Assembly (NCBI GenBank): GCA_964628195.1
Contig: CAZVPF010000009.1
Location: forward strand, 42,250-106,249
Source: CAZVPF01 sp964628195
GTDB taxonomy: Bacteria > Planctomycetota > Phycisphaerae > Sedimentisphaerales > Anaerohalosphaeraceae
Reading direction: 5' to 3'
Length of the DNA stretch: 64,000 nt
The stretch's first letter is position 1. The number at the start of each line of letters is the position of its first letter. Position numbers and translations under genes: made by a program. The notes beneath the pieces were generated by a model that was given only the letters and a program-made list of their open reading frames with translations, had not been told where the DNA came from and ran no database searches. This document shows, piece by piece, positions 52,451-61,267 of the stretch.

Positions 52451-52574
52451 ATATCAAATTCGTAAAACGCTTTTTATCCTGCTTAACTTGCAGAAAACCT
52501 GAATTTTAGCGAAAGGGTGTTAAAAAGCAAGCGAATTTTTGAAAAATAGTTTTCAAATCCGAGGGCAAAACCTG

Positions 52575-53255
52575 TTATCTGCCTCGCTGGTCGTCCCATA
52601 GCATGAGCTGGAGCCGGGGCGAGAAGGCAAAACCGGTTTCCATGCAGAATTTGCTGACAACGCGTGACTTTTCGACATATTCGGTCCTGTTTCTTGCCTG
52701 GGGCATCAAAAATACTTTGTCGGGTTCGACGCCTTCAAGTTTCTGGAGGCATCGGGCGATCTCGTCAAGGTCCTTTTCGGCATCGACGACAAATTTGAGC
52801 TGATAGTCGTACTCCTCGATAAGGCTTTGGAGAGACTCTATGTCGAAGCGTATTTTGTCGTACTCCGGTCTGAGCAGCAGGGCTTCGGGTGTGGAGTTGG
52901 AAAGTTTCGGGCTTATGCTTACGAGGTCACAGCCGAGGCCGCTTATATAGCGTATGCCGCTTGTTTCGACGGTGACGTGGACGTTTTCGAGTGAAAAACC
53001 GCGGACGAGTTCCCAGATGTCGTCGTTTACCATGGGCTCGCCGCCTGTGATAACGAGATGGCGGCTTGGGTAACCGCTCATCTCGGTGCGTATCTGTTCT
53101 ATGGAGTATTCAGTGCCTGCGTCGATATCCCAAGCGTATTGTGTGTCGCACCATTTGCAGCGCAGGGGGCAGCCGGGCATGCGGACGAAAAAACTTGGCA
53201 TACCTGCGAGCCCGCCCTCGCCCTGGATCGAATAGAACATTTCGTTTATCAACAT
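52575..53255 (-). CDS. queE: 7-carboxy-7-deazaguanine synthase
   Basis: 226 residues; AGGG lies 7 bases before the ATG. A radical-SAM enzyme: CPLRCKWCDT (C-x3-C-x2-C cluster site, near 29-36), and the N-terminal FYSIQGEGGLAGMPSFFVR typical of QueE, then TGGEP. It forms the deazaguanine core of queuosine from carboxytetrahydropterin. It follows queC by 4 bases on the same strand, so the pair is an operon. Confidence 0.96.
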   Translation of the reverse strand: MLINEMFYSIQGEGGLAGMPSFFVRMPGCPLRCKWCDTQYAWDIDAGTEYSIEQIRTEMSGYPSRHLVITGGEPMVNDDIWELVRGFSLENVHVTVETSGIRYISGLGCDLVSISPKLSNSTPEALLLRPEYDKIRFDIESLQSLIEEYDYQLKFVVDAEKDLDEIARCLQKLEGVEPDKVFLMPQARNRTEYVEKSRVVSKFCMETGFAFSPRLQLMLWDDQRGR

Positions 53256-53259
53256 ATTA

Positions 53260-53955
53260 TTACCCTGTCACGTATTCTATAGGGTCTTTTAGTCCGGCTT
53301 GTTCGAATCCGGCGAGTCGTATCCTGCACGAGTCGCACCTGCCGCATGCCCTGCCTTTTTCGTCGGGGTCGTAGCAACTGTGTGTCAGCGAGTAATCGAA
53401 GCCGAGCTCAGTGCCGGTTAGGATTATATCGCTTTTTTTCATATTTATTATCGGCGTGTGTATGCGGAAATATCCTTTTTTTTCGACTCCCGCGCGGGTG
53501 CCGAGATTCGCTGCTTTTTCGAAGGCGCGGATGAACTCTTCCCGGCAGTCCGGATATCCGCTGTAGTCCATAGCATTAACGCCGATGTATATCGAAAAGG
53601 CCCCGATGACCTCTGCCCACGCGAGGGCATAGCTTAAAAAGACGGTATTGCGTGCCGGTACATATGTTATTGGTATATCGGTTTCACGGGCTGGGCTGTC
53701 TTTGGGCACGTCAATTCCGGTGTCGGTGAGGGCAGATCCACCGAATTTGCCGAGATCAATGTTTATTACCCTGTGCTCTGCTGCGGCGAGGGCGGCGGCG
53801 ACGGCAGAGGCGCATTTTGTCTCGATTTTGTGGCGCTGGCCGTAACTGAAGGTCAGGGCGTAAAGCTCGAGGCCCTGGTTTGCGGCGAGAGCCATTGTTG
53901 TGCCCGAGTCCAGTCCGCCGCTCAGCAGCACTACAGCTTTGTTATTTTTTGTCAT
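53260..53955 (-). CDS. queC: 7-cyano-7-deazaguanine synthase
   Basis: 231 residues. SGGLDSGTT near the start is the PP-loop ATP site; TFSYGQRHKIE and ITYVPARNTVFLSYALAWAE follow; the C-terminus has the zinc site C-x7-CGRCDSC. It converts carboxy-deazaguanine to preQ0 using ATP and ammonia. AAGG precedes the ATG. It diverges from queF across 115 bases, so the promoters for the whole queuosine set are in that gap; I saw no preQ1 riboswitch in it. Confidence 0.97.
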   Translation of the reverse strand: MTKNNKAVVLLSGGLDSGTTMALAANQGLELYALTFSYGQRHKIETKCASAVAAALAAAEHRVINIDLGKFGGSALTDTGIDVPKDSPARETDIPITYVPARNTVFLSYALAWAEVIGAFSIYIGVNAMDYSGYPDCREEFIRAFEKAANLGTRAGVEKKGYFRIHTPIINMKKSDIILTGTELGFDYSLTHSCYDPDEKGRACGRCDSCRIRLAGFEQAGLKDPIEYVTG

Positions 53956-54070
53956 TACAGCAACCTTGCAAAAAATTCAAATTCGTATATCATAAGTCTA
54001 CCGGGCCGAGTCTTACAGCTTCAGGGCCCAAAATCAAGTATACAAAAAAATCATGTAAGGGCAAAAAATT

Positions 54071-54472
54071 ATGCCGGATGCGACAAAAATTGAATTATTC
54101 GAGAATCCAAGGCCGAACAGGGATTATGTGATCAAGATAGACTGCCCTGAATTTACGAGTGTGTGCCCCAAAACCGGTCAGCCGGATTTCGGCAGGATAA
54201 CTATTGAGTATATCCCGGACGAGAAGTGCATAGAGCTAAAGAGCCTTAAAATGTATATGCAGTCTTTTCGCAACGAGGGGATTTTTTATGAGCAGCTGGC
54301 AAATGACATACTCGACGCACTTGTCGAGGCCTGTCAGCCGAGGAGTATGATAATCACCGCTTCTTTCACGCCGCGGGGCGGGATAACCACGGAGATTGCT
54401 GTTGAGTATCCGGGAGTTGCGGAGTTTCCGGACATAGACGACGAGGATTTTTTGGATGAAGGTTTGCTATGA
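54071..54472 (+). CDS. queF: preQ0 reductase (NADPH-dependent 7-cyano-7-deazaguanine reductase)
   Basis: 133 residues, the short unimodular QueF type. The catalytic Cys is in FTSVCPKTGQPDFG and the QueF motif ELKSLKMYMQSFRNEGIFYE is complete. It reduces preQ0 to preQ1, the base put into tRNA by Tgt. The stop overlaps the next start by 4 bases (ATGA), coupling it to the zinc-ribbon gene. Confidence 0.97.
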   Translation: MPDATKIELFENPRPNRDYVIKIDCPEFTSVCPKTGQPDFGRITIEYIPDEKCIELKSLKMYMQSFRNEGIFYEQLANDILDALVEACQPRSMIITASFTPRGGITTEIAVEYPGVAEFPDIDDEDFLDEGLL

Positions 54473-54969
54473 GCATAGATTTTCATTGCCAGGCATGCAG
54501 GAAAAAGATCAAGGCGGCGGATGACGCCGGCGGGAAGTGGGGTAAGTGTCCATACTGTTCGCATAAGAACTATGTGCCGCGGCCGGCTTCGCCGGATGAC
54601 GAGGAGCTTAAACTTATGCCGCTCGACCAGAGCGAGGAGACCCAGTACGGTTCGCTGATGAACGAGTCGGGCGAACTTACCAAGATGATACTCAACGAAA
54701 CGATGGTTCCGGAGGGTGATGAAGATTCACTGCCTGAGGCCCACTCCGAGCGTGACATAATACGTGCCCTGATACATTATATGCGCTGCATGGTTGACGG
54801 GCACATAGAACGGGCCGAGGAATATAAAAAACAGGCATCGGCTGCGCCAGAAAAGACGCGGGACATTATCGACCGGATGATGCGCACCCAGTCGCCCGAA
54901 CCGGAGCTTGCGGATATTCCGCCAAAGGTTATCCAGGGGTATCTTAAGAGTTTAAAGGCGGAGATATAG
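54469..54969 (+). CDS. Zinc-ribbon protein of unknown function
   Basis: 166 residues. FHCQACRKKIK...GKCPYCSH near the start forms a zinc ribbon (two C-x2-C pairs), followed by an acidic linker and a helical C-terminal domain (about 95-166). The family is not recognised. The 4-base overlap with queF and 14-base gap to the ABC ATPase gene place it in one rightward transcript with both. Confidence 0.75.
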   Translation: MSIDFHCQACRKKIKAADDAGGKWGKCPYCSHKNYVPRPASPDDEELKLMPLDQSEETQYGSLMNESGELTKMILNETMVPEGDEDSLPEAHSERDIIRALIHYMRCMVDGHIERAEEYKKQASAAPEKTRDIIDRMMRTQSPEPELADIPPKVIQGYLKSLKAEI

Positions 54970-54983
54970 TCGTAGGGGGGAAA

Positions 54984-55916
54984 ATGGCGGCGCCGGTAAT
55001 TTCAGTAAGCAGGGTATCTAAACACTACGGGAAAATAAAAGCTGTTGACGAGCTTTCGTTCAGCGTTATGCCGGGGACGTGTTTCGGTCTGCTCGGGCCC
55101 AACGGTGCGGGCAAGAGCACCATGATGAAAATGATATACGCAAAGACCATGCGTGATACGGGCAGCAACGGGTCGATAGATGTTTTTGGTTACGACCCGG
55201 CGAAAAAGGAGCTGGAGATAAAATTTCTTTCCGGGGTTGTGCCGCAGGATGATAACCTCGATGACGAGCTTAACGTTATTCAGAACCTTATGATATACTC
55301 TCGTTTCTATGACCTGCCAGTGAAACAAGCGCGGGGCAGGATCGACAAACTCCTGGAGTTCCTTGAGCTGAGCGAAAGGACCTCTGCGAAGATACGTCAG
55401 CTTTCGGGTGGTATGAAGCGGAGGCTTGTTATCGCACGGGCGCTTATTAACGAGCCGCGTCTGCTTATTCTTGACGAGCCGACGACGGGGCTCGACCCGC
55501 AGGTGAGGCACCTGATATGGGACAAGATAAGGCTGCTGAAAAGGCAGGGGACGACGATTCTTCTGACGACGCATTACATGGAGGAGGCTTACCAGCTTTG
55601 CGATGACATTTTGATAATGCACAACGGCAGAGCGGTTATGCAGGATACGCCTGAGAGGCTGCTCGAAAAGAATATCGAACGCTACGTGCTCGAACTTATT
55701 TACACCGACCCCATCGATCAGATCATTGACGATGATAAACTTAGAGGTGTCCGCGTGGACCGCGCAAACGATATGACGCGTTTTTACTCGGTCAACATGG
55801 AGACTCTTTCGATTATCGCCGACCACCTCGCGGAGCACCGCTACCATATAAGGCAGTCCAACCTTGAAGATGTTTTCCTGAAAGCGACGGGCAGGAGGCT
55901 CAACGATGTCCAGTAA
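54984..55916 (+). CDS. ABC transporter ATP-binding protein, NodI/DrrA type
   Basis: 310 residues with a strong GGGGGG before the ATG. Walker A GPNGAGKST, signature LSGGMKRRL, Walker B LLILDEPTTGLDP and a switch His in TTHYMEEA are all present; the C-terminal 80 residues are the usual DrrA/NodI extension. It powers the ABC-2 permease encoded next, with which it overlaps by 11 bases. Exports of this group carry drugs, lipids or glycolipids; substrate unknown. Confidence 0.94.
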   Translation: MAAPVISVSRVSKHYGKIKAVDELSFSVMPGTCFGLLGPNGAGKSTMMKMIYAKTMRDTGSNGSIDVFGYDPAKKELEIKFLSGVVPQDDNLDDELNVIQNLMIYSRFYDLPVKQARGRIDKLLEFLELSERTSAKIRQLSGGMKRRLVIARALINEPRLLILDEPTTGLDPQVRHLIWDKIRLLKRQGTTILLTTHYMEEAYQLCDDILIMHNGRAVMQDTPERLLEKNIERYVLELIYTDPIDQIIDDDKLRGVRVDRANDMTRFYSVNMETLSIIADHLAEHRYHIRQSNLEDVFLKATGRRLNDVQ

Positions 55917-56694
55917 GACGATTACAAAACCGCCTTTTCATAAGCGGATTTACAGCGTATGGTTCCGGCATGTTCGGGTTTATACTCGACATATTCTGAG
56001 CAACGGTCTGCCGCCTTTTGCCGAGCCTCTTATCTTCCTGGGTGGGATAGGTTTGGGTTTGGGCAGGTATATTGACCAGACAATGGAGGGTATGAGCTAT
56101 ATCAGCTACCTTGCGACAGGGCTTCTGGTAACGGCGTCGATGTGGACGGCGGCTTTTGAGTGTACTTACGGGACTTTCATTCGGCTGGACTTCGAGAAAG
56201 TTTACGACGGCATGCTCGCTGCGCCGATAACCGCTGAAAACCTTATCGTCGGAGAGATTCTCTGGGCGGGTTCGAAGGGTTTCTTTTTTTCCTTTGCGGT
56301 GCTGTGCGTACTTTCGGTTTTCGGGATACTGCCCATGCCGGGGTGCCTGGCTGCGCCGGTTATCGGGTTTTTCAACGCGCTGGTTTTCGCGTGCCTGGGG
56401 CTTTTTATCACTTCGTTCGTGAAGACCATTAACCACTTCAACTTTTTTATGACGGGTATTATATCGCCCATGTTCTTTTTTTCGGGGGTAGTATTTCCAG
56501 TTACGAATTTGCCAGCCGCGATCCAGCCGGTGGCGGAACTGGTTCCCCTGACACATTCGGTGCGTATCGTGCGGGCTCTTGCCAACAACAGCTACAGCCC
56601 GTGGCTTGCGTGGGACGCGGGTTATATCGTGACAGCGATTGCTGTGCTCGGCACGCTGGCGGTGAAAAGGTTGAAAAAACGCCTTATTGACTGA
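55906..56694 (+). CDS. ABC-2 type permease, NodJ type
   Basis: 262 residues with six predicted membrane helices and the ABC-2 pattern (EPLIFLGGIGLGLG, later FFFSGVVFPVTNLP and ELVPLTHSVRIVR). It is the membrane partner of the preceding ATPase; the 11-base overlap supports translational coupling. Confidence 0.92.
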   Translation: MSSKTITKPPFHKRIYSVWFRHVRVYTRHILSNGLPPFAEPLIFLGGIGLGLGRYIDQTMEGMSYISYLATGLLVTASMWTAAFECTYGTFIRLDFEKVYDGMLAAPITAENLIVGEILWAGSKGFFFSFAVLCVLSVFGILPMPGCLAAPVIGFFNALVFACLGLFITSFVKTINHFNFFMTGIISPMFFFSGVVFPVTNLPAAIQPVAELVPLTHSVRIVRALANNSYSPWLAWDAGYIVTAIAVLGTLAVKRLKKRLID

Positions 56695-56777
56695 GCGGAT
56701 GCTTTTATGATATAATCGGGTTTTCTGCGAAGATGAAATAAACTTGGCGCTTCAGAAACCGTTTACGGAGAAAGCGT

Positions 56778-57521
56778 ATGGATATCCAGGGCCTTTTGAC
56801 CAATATTGCCGCCGCGACAGAATCACTTCGAACAGACATTAACGACACTATAGTGCAGATCGGCGATTCGCCGGCGGACTTTATTTTTGAGCAGGTCAGC
56901 GCGCTTAGCGTGCTGGGCGCGATTGCGGCGATATGCTTCGGAATCGTTTACATTCTTTACGGCTGGAGGATATTCAGCATCTTCGTTGTTCTTGCTTTTT
57001 CCATAGCGGGCACTTTTACGGGGCTTCTTATCGGCAGGCTTATCGCAAACCAGACCGGGGCAGAGACGAGTAATTATGAAACCATTGCAGGTGTGGCGGG
57101 GCTTCTTATCTTCGGTATTCTTTCGATACCGCTTATGAAGATATGCCTTCGGCTGCTCGGGATGCTCGCTGGTGCGGTAATCGCGGCAGGTGTCGCATAT
57201 TCGATTTCTGTCTCGCAGATGTATATGATAATGGCAGGTGTTGTCGGGCTGATAATCGGAGCGGTGCTTTCGTTCATGCTCTTTAAGCTTGTGGTCAGTC
57301 TTACGACCAGCCTTGGCGGTGCGCTTGCCGCGGTTATCGGTGCGCTGGGGCTTGTTAATATCTATGAACAGTCCGTTTCCGGAACGGAATTTGTGCACAG
57401 GGCGATCTATGAACAGCAGTGGATGGTCCCGGCGGCAGTTCTGGTGCTGATGTTCGGGGGTATGATAATTCAGTCGAGGCTCGGGATCGTGCCTGCTCAG
57501 AAAAAGGAAAACGAAGAGTAG
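56778..57521 (+). CDS. DUF4203/TMEM198-like membrane protein
   Basis: 247 residues; GGAG lies before the ATG. About seven glycine-rich hydrophobic helices from residue 42 on (GWRIFSIFVVLAFSIAGTFTG, then LLIFGILSIPLMKICLRLLG), as in DUF4203/TMEM198-like proteins. Function unknown. It lies 83 bases behind the permease on the same strand and could be a late member of that unit. Confidence 0.7.
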   Translation: MDIQGLLTNIAAATESLRTDINDTIVQIGDSPADFIFEQVSALSVLGAIAAICFGIVYILYGWRIFSIFVVLAFSIAGTFTGLLIGRLIANQTGAETSNYETIAGVAGLLIFGILSIPLMKICLRLLGMLAGAVIAAGVAYSISVSQMYMIMAGVVGLIIGAVLSFMLFKLVVSLTTSLGGALAAVIGALGLVNIYEQSVSGTEFVHRAIYEQQWMVPAAVLVLMFGGMIIQSRLGIVPAQKKENEE

Positions 57522-57552
57522 TTTTTCGGCGGAACGGGTTGGAGGGGGTCTG

Positions 57553-58431
57553 TCAATTCAATTCGAAAACCCGCTTGAGGTGATTGGCGACCTTTTGCAT
57601 TATATCGTCATAGTACGGTTTGCCGTAGTTGAAAAACCCGTGCTCCTGTCCTTCATACAGTTCAACCTGAGCTGTGCCTCCTTTTTGTCTTATGGCCTGG
57701 GCGAATCGCTGTGCCTGACGATGGCTTATGGTGGTGTCGGCGGTTCCATGAAGCAGCAGGGTGTCAGGCGGATTATTTCGCAGGTTATAAACGGCTGAAG
57801 CTGTCAGGAGGGTTTGTTCGTTTACCTGTTCGAACATGGCGGCAAGGTTTTTTTCGGACGGGAAACTGCTGTCATTTTTTTGCACTAAGTCGAAGCCGCC
57901 GTTAAAGGCGATGAAGCTTTTGCACTGCGGTGTCTGCTGGGCGATAAGGGAAGTAAGCACCGCGCCGGCGGAGGCTCCGGCAAGAGCGAACCTGTTCATA
58001 TCAAATTCGTACTTTTCCGCATTTTGCTTTATGAAGTCGATTGCGTCTTCGATGTCTTTTTTGGCGTCGAAAAACAAAGTTCCCTCCGAGAGTTTTCGAT
58101 AGTTTATTCGCACACCGGCAACTCCCCGCCTGGCCATGTAACGTGAGCAGCCTTTAAGCTGGTTTAGATTTCCGCTCCAACTGTGAGCGTAAAGGACAAC
58201 GGGAAAAGGTCCGTTTCCCCTGGGAAGGTCTATCTCGCAGTATAATTCAACGTCGTCAACAGTTTTATATCTTGCCATGAGAGTTGTTATCTGGTTTCTG
58301 TTTTTTTCGTGTTCTGTCGGAAAGTCCGGTTTACGCTTTGAATGCTCGTTTGCACAGCCGCCGCAAGCGGTTATAAGGGCTATCATAAACACCAAAACGC
58401 CGCCGATCAAAAGCTTTTTGAAAATACGCAT
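57553..58431 (-). CDS. Lipoprotein alpha/beta hydrolase (esterase-like)
   Basis: 292 residues from the ATG at 58431. The upstream in-frame start at 58533 would overlap the GH116 gene and spoil the signal sequence. The leader ends in a lipobox (LITAC, Cys23), so it is a lipoprotein. Nucleophile Ser154 in GASAG, Asp232 in HGTADTT and His264 in GQEHGF form the usual triad; HSWSG near 85 fits the oxyanion region. Likely an acetyl- or other sugar-ester esterase, which would suit the glycosidase gene 17 bases upstream on the same strand. Confidence 0.85.
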   Translation of the reverse strand: MRIFKKLLIGGVLVFMIALITACGGCANEHSKRKPDFPTEHEKNRNQITTLMARYKTVDDVELYCEIDLPRGNGPFPVVLYAHSWSGNLNQLKGCSRYMARRGVAGVRINYRKLSEGTLFFDAKKDIEDAIDFIKQNAEKYEFDMNRFALAGASAGAVLTSLIAQQTPQCKSFIAFNGGFDLVQKNDSSFPSEKNLAAMFEQVNEQTLLTASAVYNLRNNPPDTLLLHGTADTTISHRQAQRFAQAIRQKGGTAQVELYEGQEHGFFNYGKPYYDDIMQKVANHLKRVFELN

Positions 58432-58448
58432 ACAGTTTTCTCTAAATT

Positions 58449-61178
58449 TTACTTCGTTATCGTAATAAACGGTTCCTGCTCGGGCCTTGAGAGTACCGGT
58501 CTGTGGATTACCGTCCCTGTAAGCTGTTGCCAATGCTCAGAAAGGTCGAGTTGTGCCCCTTCGAGGACCTCGAAAGTATTTATCCTGATTGTTCGGGCAT
58601 CGCTTGCGGGTCTACCGGCGGGTACCGATATAATCCTGTTTAGAACTATTGATTTATTTTCAAAAACCTTCTCGACCTTGAGGAGCATTTTCCTTTTTTC
58701 CGGTTCGATCTCGAGTGTCGCCCAGAAGTTCGGGTAAAACAAAGGCAGCCTGACGAGTCTTGCATTTTCATCGAATATCGGGGCGAGGTAAAGCGTTTCA
58801 TTCGGCACGTCGAGGCCGGCGCCTGCAAGAACATCTGTTATGAACCATGTAACGGGGGCGGACATGTATGTAGCCTCGCCGGGGTTCCAGAGGTTTTGGG
58901 TCCAGGTCCAGCCCTTCCGCAGGTGTACAAGCTGGATGTTTTTGATAATCTCCAGCCCGTCGGCGACATAGCCGTTCTGTATCGCAAGCATGGCGGTGTA
59001 GCTTTCGAGGTAAAAAGGCCAGCACTTCGAGCCGTCCTTGTCGATGCCGCGGTGTATATTCAGGTCGTATACCTTCGGTGCGTAATATGACGGCGCGCTG
59101 CTTACCGAAGTTTTCAATTGCGCCAGCACCGCTGCCCGCGCCATCGGCTGGTCTACAACATCGCCCCATTTGCAATAGCTGCTTACGAATTGTCCGGCAA
59201 GCTGGCCGGTGAACATGCGATAATCCTGCTCGCCGCTGCCGTCCAGCTCGCAGCCGTACGAAAAGAACCTTCCATTCCACAGGTGGTTTACAAAATCATT
59301 TTTTGTCTCGGCGAACTGCCTTTTGCAATGGTCGACGAGTTTGTAGTCGCCGACGGCTTCGCCGAGTACGAGGCCTGCCTTTAATGTCGCGAGGTAGACA
59401 CCGGCGATATAACTGTATATTGGCGGGTGTTCGTAGTCGTCGTAAGTCGTCTTGCCGACGGGGATATCTATCTCGCTTTTAATATTGCTCTTAAGGTTCT
59501 GGAACGCGAAGCGGACGCGGTCGATATGTTCACGGACTATTTCGATGTCGCCGGTATGCTGGTAATCTTTGGCAAGCTGTATTATCCAGCTTCCGGTGTT
59601 GTCGAGCATTGTTCCGCGGGGGGCTGGTGTCTGGCCGTCCCTTGTGGCGATACCGAGGTAATAGTGTCCATTGAAGTGCAGAATAAATCCGTCATCAGGG
59701 TCCTGGGTATATGCGAAAAGGTCCATTTCGGCCCGGTCGATGTCGGTGAAAAACTTCTGATAGAAAGGATGTGCGCTTAGTCTCTGGTCCATCGTTCCCG
59801 CAAGGCCTCCCATCTTTCCCTCCATAACGGAAAAATCTCCGGCCTTGTTCAAAATGCTGTTGGTGTAAAGCACGTAACCGCAGTTGATCAGCTTGAACTT
59901 AAGCCATTCGGGATAGGTGCTTTCGAGAACAGGCTTGTGCCATTCGGTCGTCTTGTCGTGTATTCTTTCGCGGTTAGCTGCGGCATATTTGACAATATCC
60001 TCGAGCGAATCGAAATAGTTGTGGAAATACCTCGCGTAGTCCTGTGTGCCCCAGTAGCTGTTGGGATGGGAGTTTTCTCTGTCGGGCTGCATTTCGGGAT
60101 AATACCAGGCCACCATGAATCGTACTGTTTTGGTTTCCGCTTCTCGGAGCTTTATCTTCAGGGCGACGGCGCTTGCTTTTTCACCGGTTTTGCCGGGGGT
60201 GTAAAGTTCTGTTTTGCCCTGAGGCTGGGTGAAAGTGCCGTTCTCGTGAAAGGTTTTCCAGGAAGAGGCCGGGTCATCGACATCATAGACAGGCAAGGTG
60301 AACAGCTCGACACCATCGGTTTGCTGCGCGAGTATCGCAACTTCGGTCACATAATTTTGATACGTATATTTCAGCGGTTTGAAGGGTTTGTCAGTAAACT
60401 GACGCACACCCTGCCAATTACCGACTACAAGTGGTTCTGCAAAAGTGTTGACCCTCCGGCAGCTTTTCCAATCGGCGCGTTTTACCCCCCATGTGTTATT
60501 TTTCAGGCTCTCAAGTTCCTGCATATCTTTAATATCGAACAGTCCGCGGGCTATTATATCCTGCCAGCTAAGGGCGACGCTGATTTCAAGAGGCTTTGGT
60601 TCGGTATTGACCGCGGTTACCTCGAACCAGGCCACAGGCAGGGCGGAATCTTTCGTGTTCTGCGGCACACAGCCGGAGAATCCGTACAGTGAAAGCCTTG
60701 CCCTTTGCCTTGCGAATTCGTCCTCGAAAGCAACTCTTGCTGTCGGGAAAAGCCCCCGGTACGTGCTGTGGTCGAACCCGCGAATACCGGCATATTCACC
60801 GCTTTCGCGAACGAGCCTGCGCACAGTTATACTGTTTTGGCGGGTGTTGTTTTCCCAGACGGCGAAAAAGCTTGCTTTAACGTTTTTTACCACGCCGTCT
60901 TCGTGAGTGTTGTTAAGGGCAATTCGCGTGAACCTGCCGTCCGGGGCGAGGTCGAAACAGCCGGTGCCGATGCCGCCGAAGGGGACTCCGCTCGGGCCGA
61001 TATGGTCTCGCAGGTTCAGGTAATTGTAGTCGCCGCCGCCTGCGGAAACGGTTCCGTAAAAACTGGTATTGGCTGATTCGACGCCGTAATCGGGCTCGGC
61101 AGCAGTAATGACTGGACAAAAAGAAAGCGTTATTAAGATACTTATGGGCAGCTCTAAATATTTGCGGAAACTTTGCAT
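58449..61178 (-). CDS. GH116-type glycosidase (GBA2-like), secreted
   Basis: 909 residues. Signal peptide (about 1-26), a GBA2-type N-terminal beta domain (about 35-370, beginning LRDHIGPSGVPFGGIGTGCFDLAPDG) and an (alpha/alpha)6 catalytic domain (DUF608, about 390-830). By comparison with TxGH116, Glu453 in SVMEGKMGG is the candidate nucleophile and Asp580 in TTYDDY the acid/base. GH116 enzymes are beta-glucosidases, beta-xylosidases or N-acetylglucosaminidases; which applies is unclear. GGGAAAAACCG precedes the ATG. It is followed by the esterase gene and preceded by ribD and ligA on the same strand. Confidence 0.88.
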   Translation of the reverse strand: MQSFRKYLELPISILITLSFCPVITAAEPDYGVESANTSFYGTVSAGGGDYNYLNLRDHIGPSGVPFGGIGTGCFDLAPDGRFTRIALNNTHEDGVVKNVKASFFAVWENNTRQNSITVRRLVRESGEYAGIRGFDHSTYRGLFPTARVAFEDEFARQRARLSLYGFSGCVPQNTKDSALPVAWFEVTAVNTEPKPLEISVALSWQDIIARGLFDIKDMQELESLKNNTWGVKRADWKSCRRVNTFAEPLVVGNWQGVRQFTDKPFKPLKYTYQNYVTEVAILAQQTDGVELFTLPVYDVDDPASSWKTFHENGTFTQPQGKTELYTPGKTGEKASAVALKIKLREAETKTVRFMVAWYYPEMQPDRENSHPNSYWGTQDYARYFHNYFDSLEDIVKYAAANRERIHDKTTEWHKPVLESTYPEWLKFKLINCGYVLYTNSILNKAGDFSVMEGKMGGLAGTMDQRLSAHPFYQKFFTDIDRAEMDLFAYTQDPDDGFILHFNGHYYLGIATRDGQTPAPRGTMLDNTGSWIIQLAKDYQHTGDIEIVREHIDRVRFAFQNLKSNIKSEIDIPVGKTTYDDYEHPPIYSYIAGVYLATLKAGLVLGEAVGDYKLVDHCKRQFAETKNDFVNHLWNGRFFSYGCELDGSGEQDYRMFTGQLAGQFVSSYCKWGDVVDQPMARAAVLAQLKTSVSSAPSYYAPKVYDLNIHRGIDKDGSKCWPFYLESYTAMLAIQNGYVADGLEIIKNIQLVHLRKGWTWTQNLWNPGEATYMSAPVTWFITDVLAGAGLDVPNETLYLAPIFDENARLVRLPLFYPNFWATLEIEPEKRKMLLKVEKVFENKSIVLNRIISVPAGRPASDARTIRINTFEVLEGAQLDLSEHWQQLTGTVIHRPVLSRPEQEPFITITK

Positions 61179-61267
61179 CGGTTTTTCCCTTTTAGGTATA
61201 AGTGATTGCGGTAAAAAAGTAAACTGAAATTCGGAATTGACATCTGCAGTTCATGTCTGAAGCTATG

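Noticed and set aside
53956..54070. Possible preQ1 riboswitch between queC and queF
   Set aside because: I looked on both strands for the preQ1 class I pattern and found no convincing pseudoknot or loop sequence.
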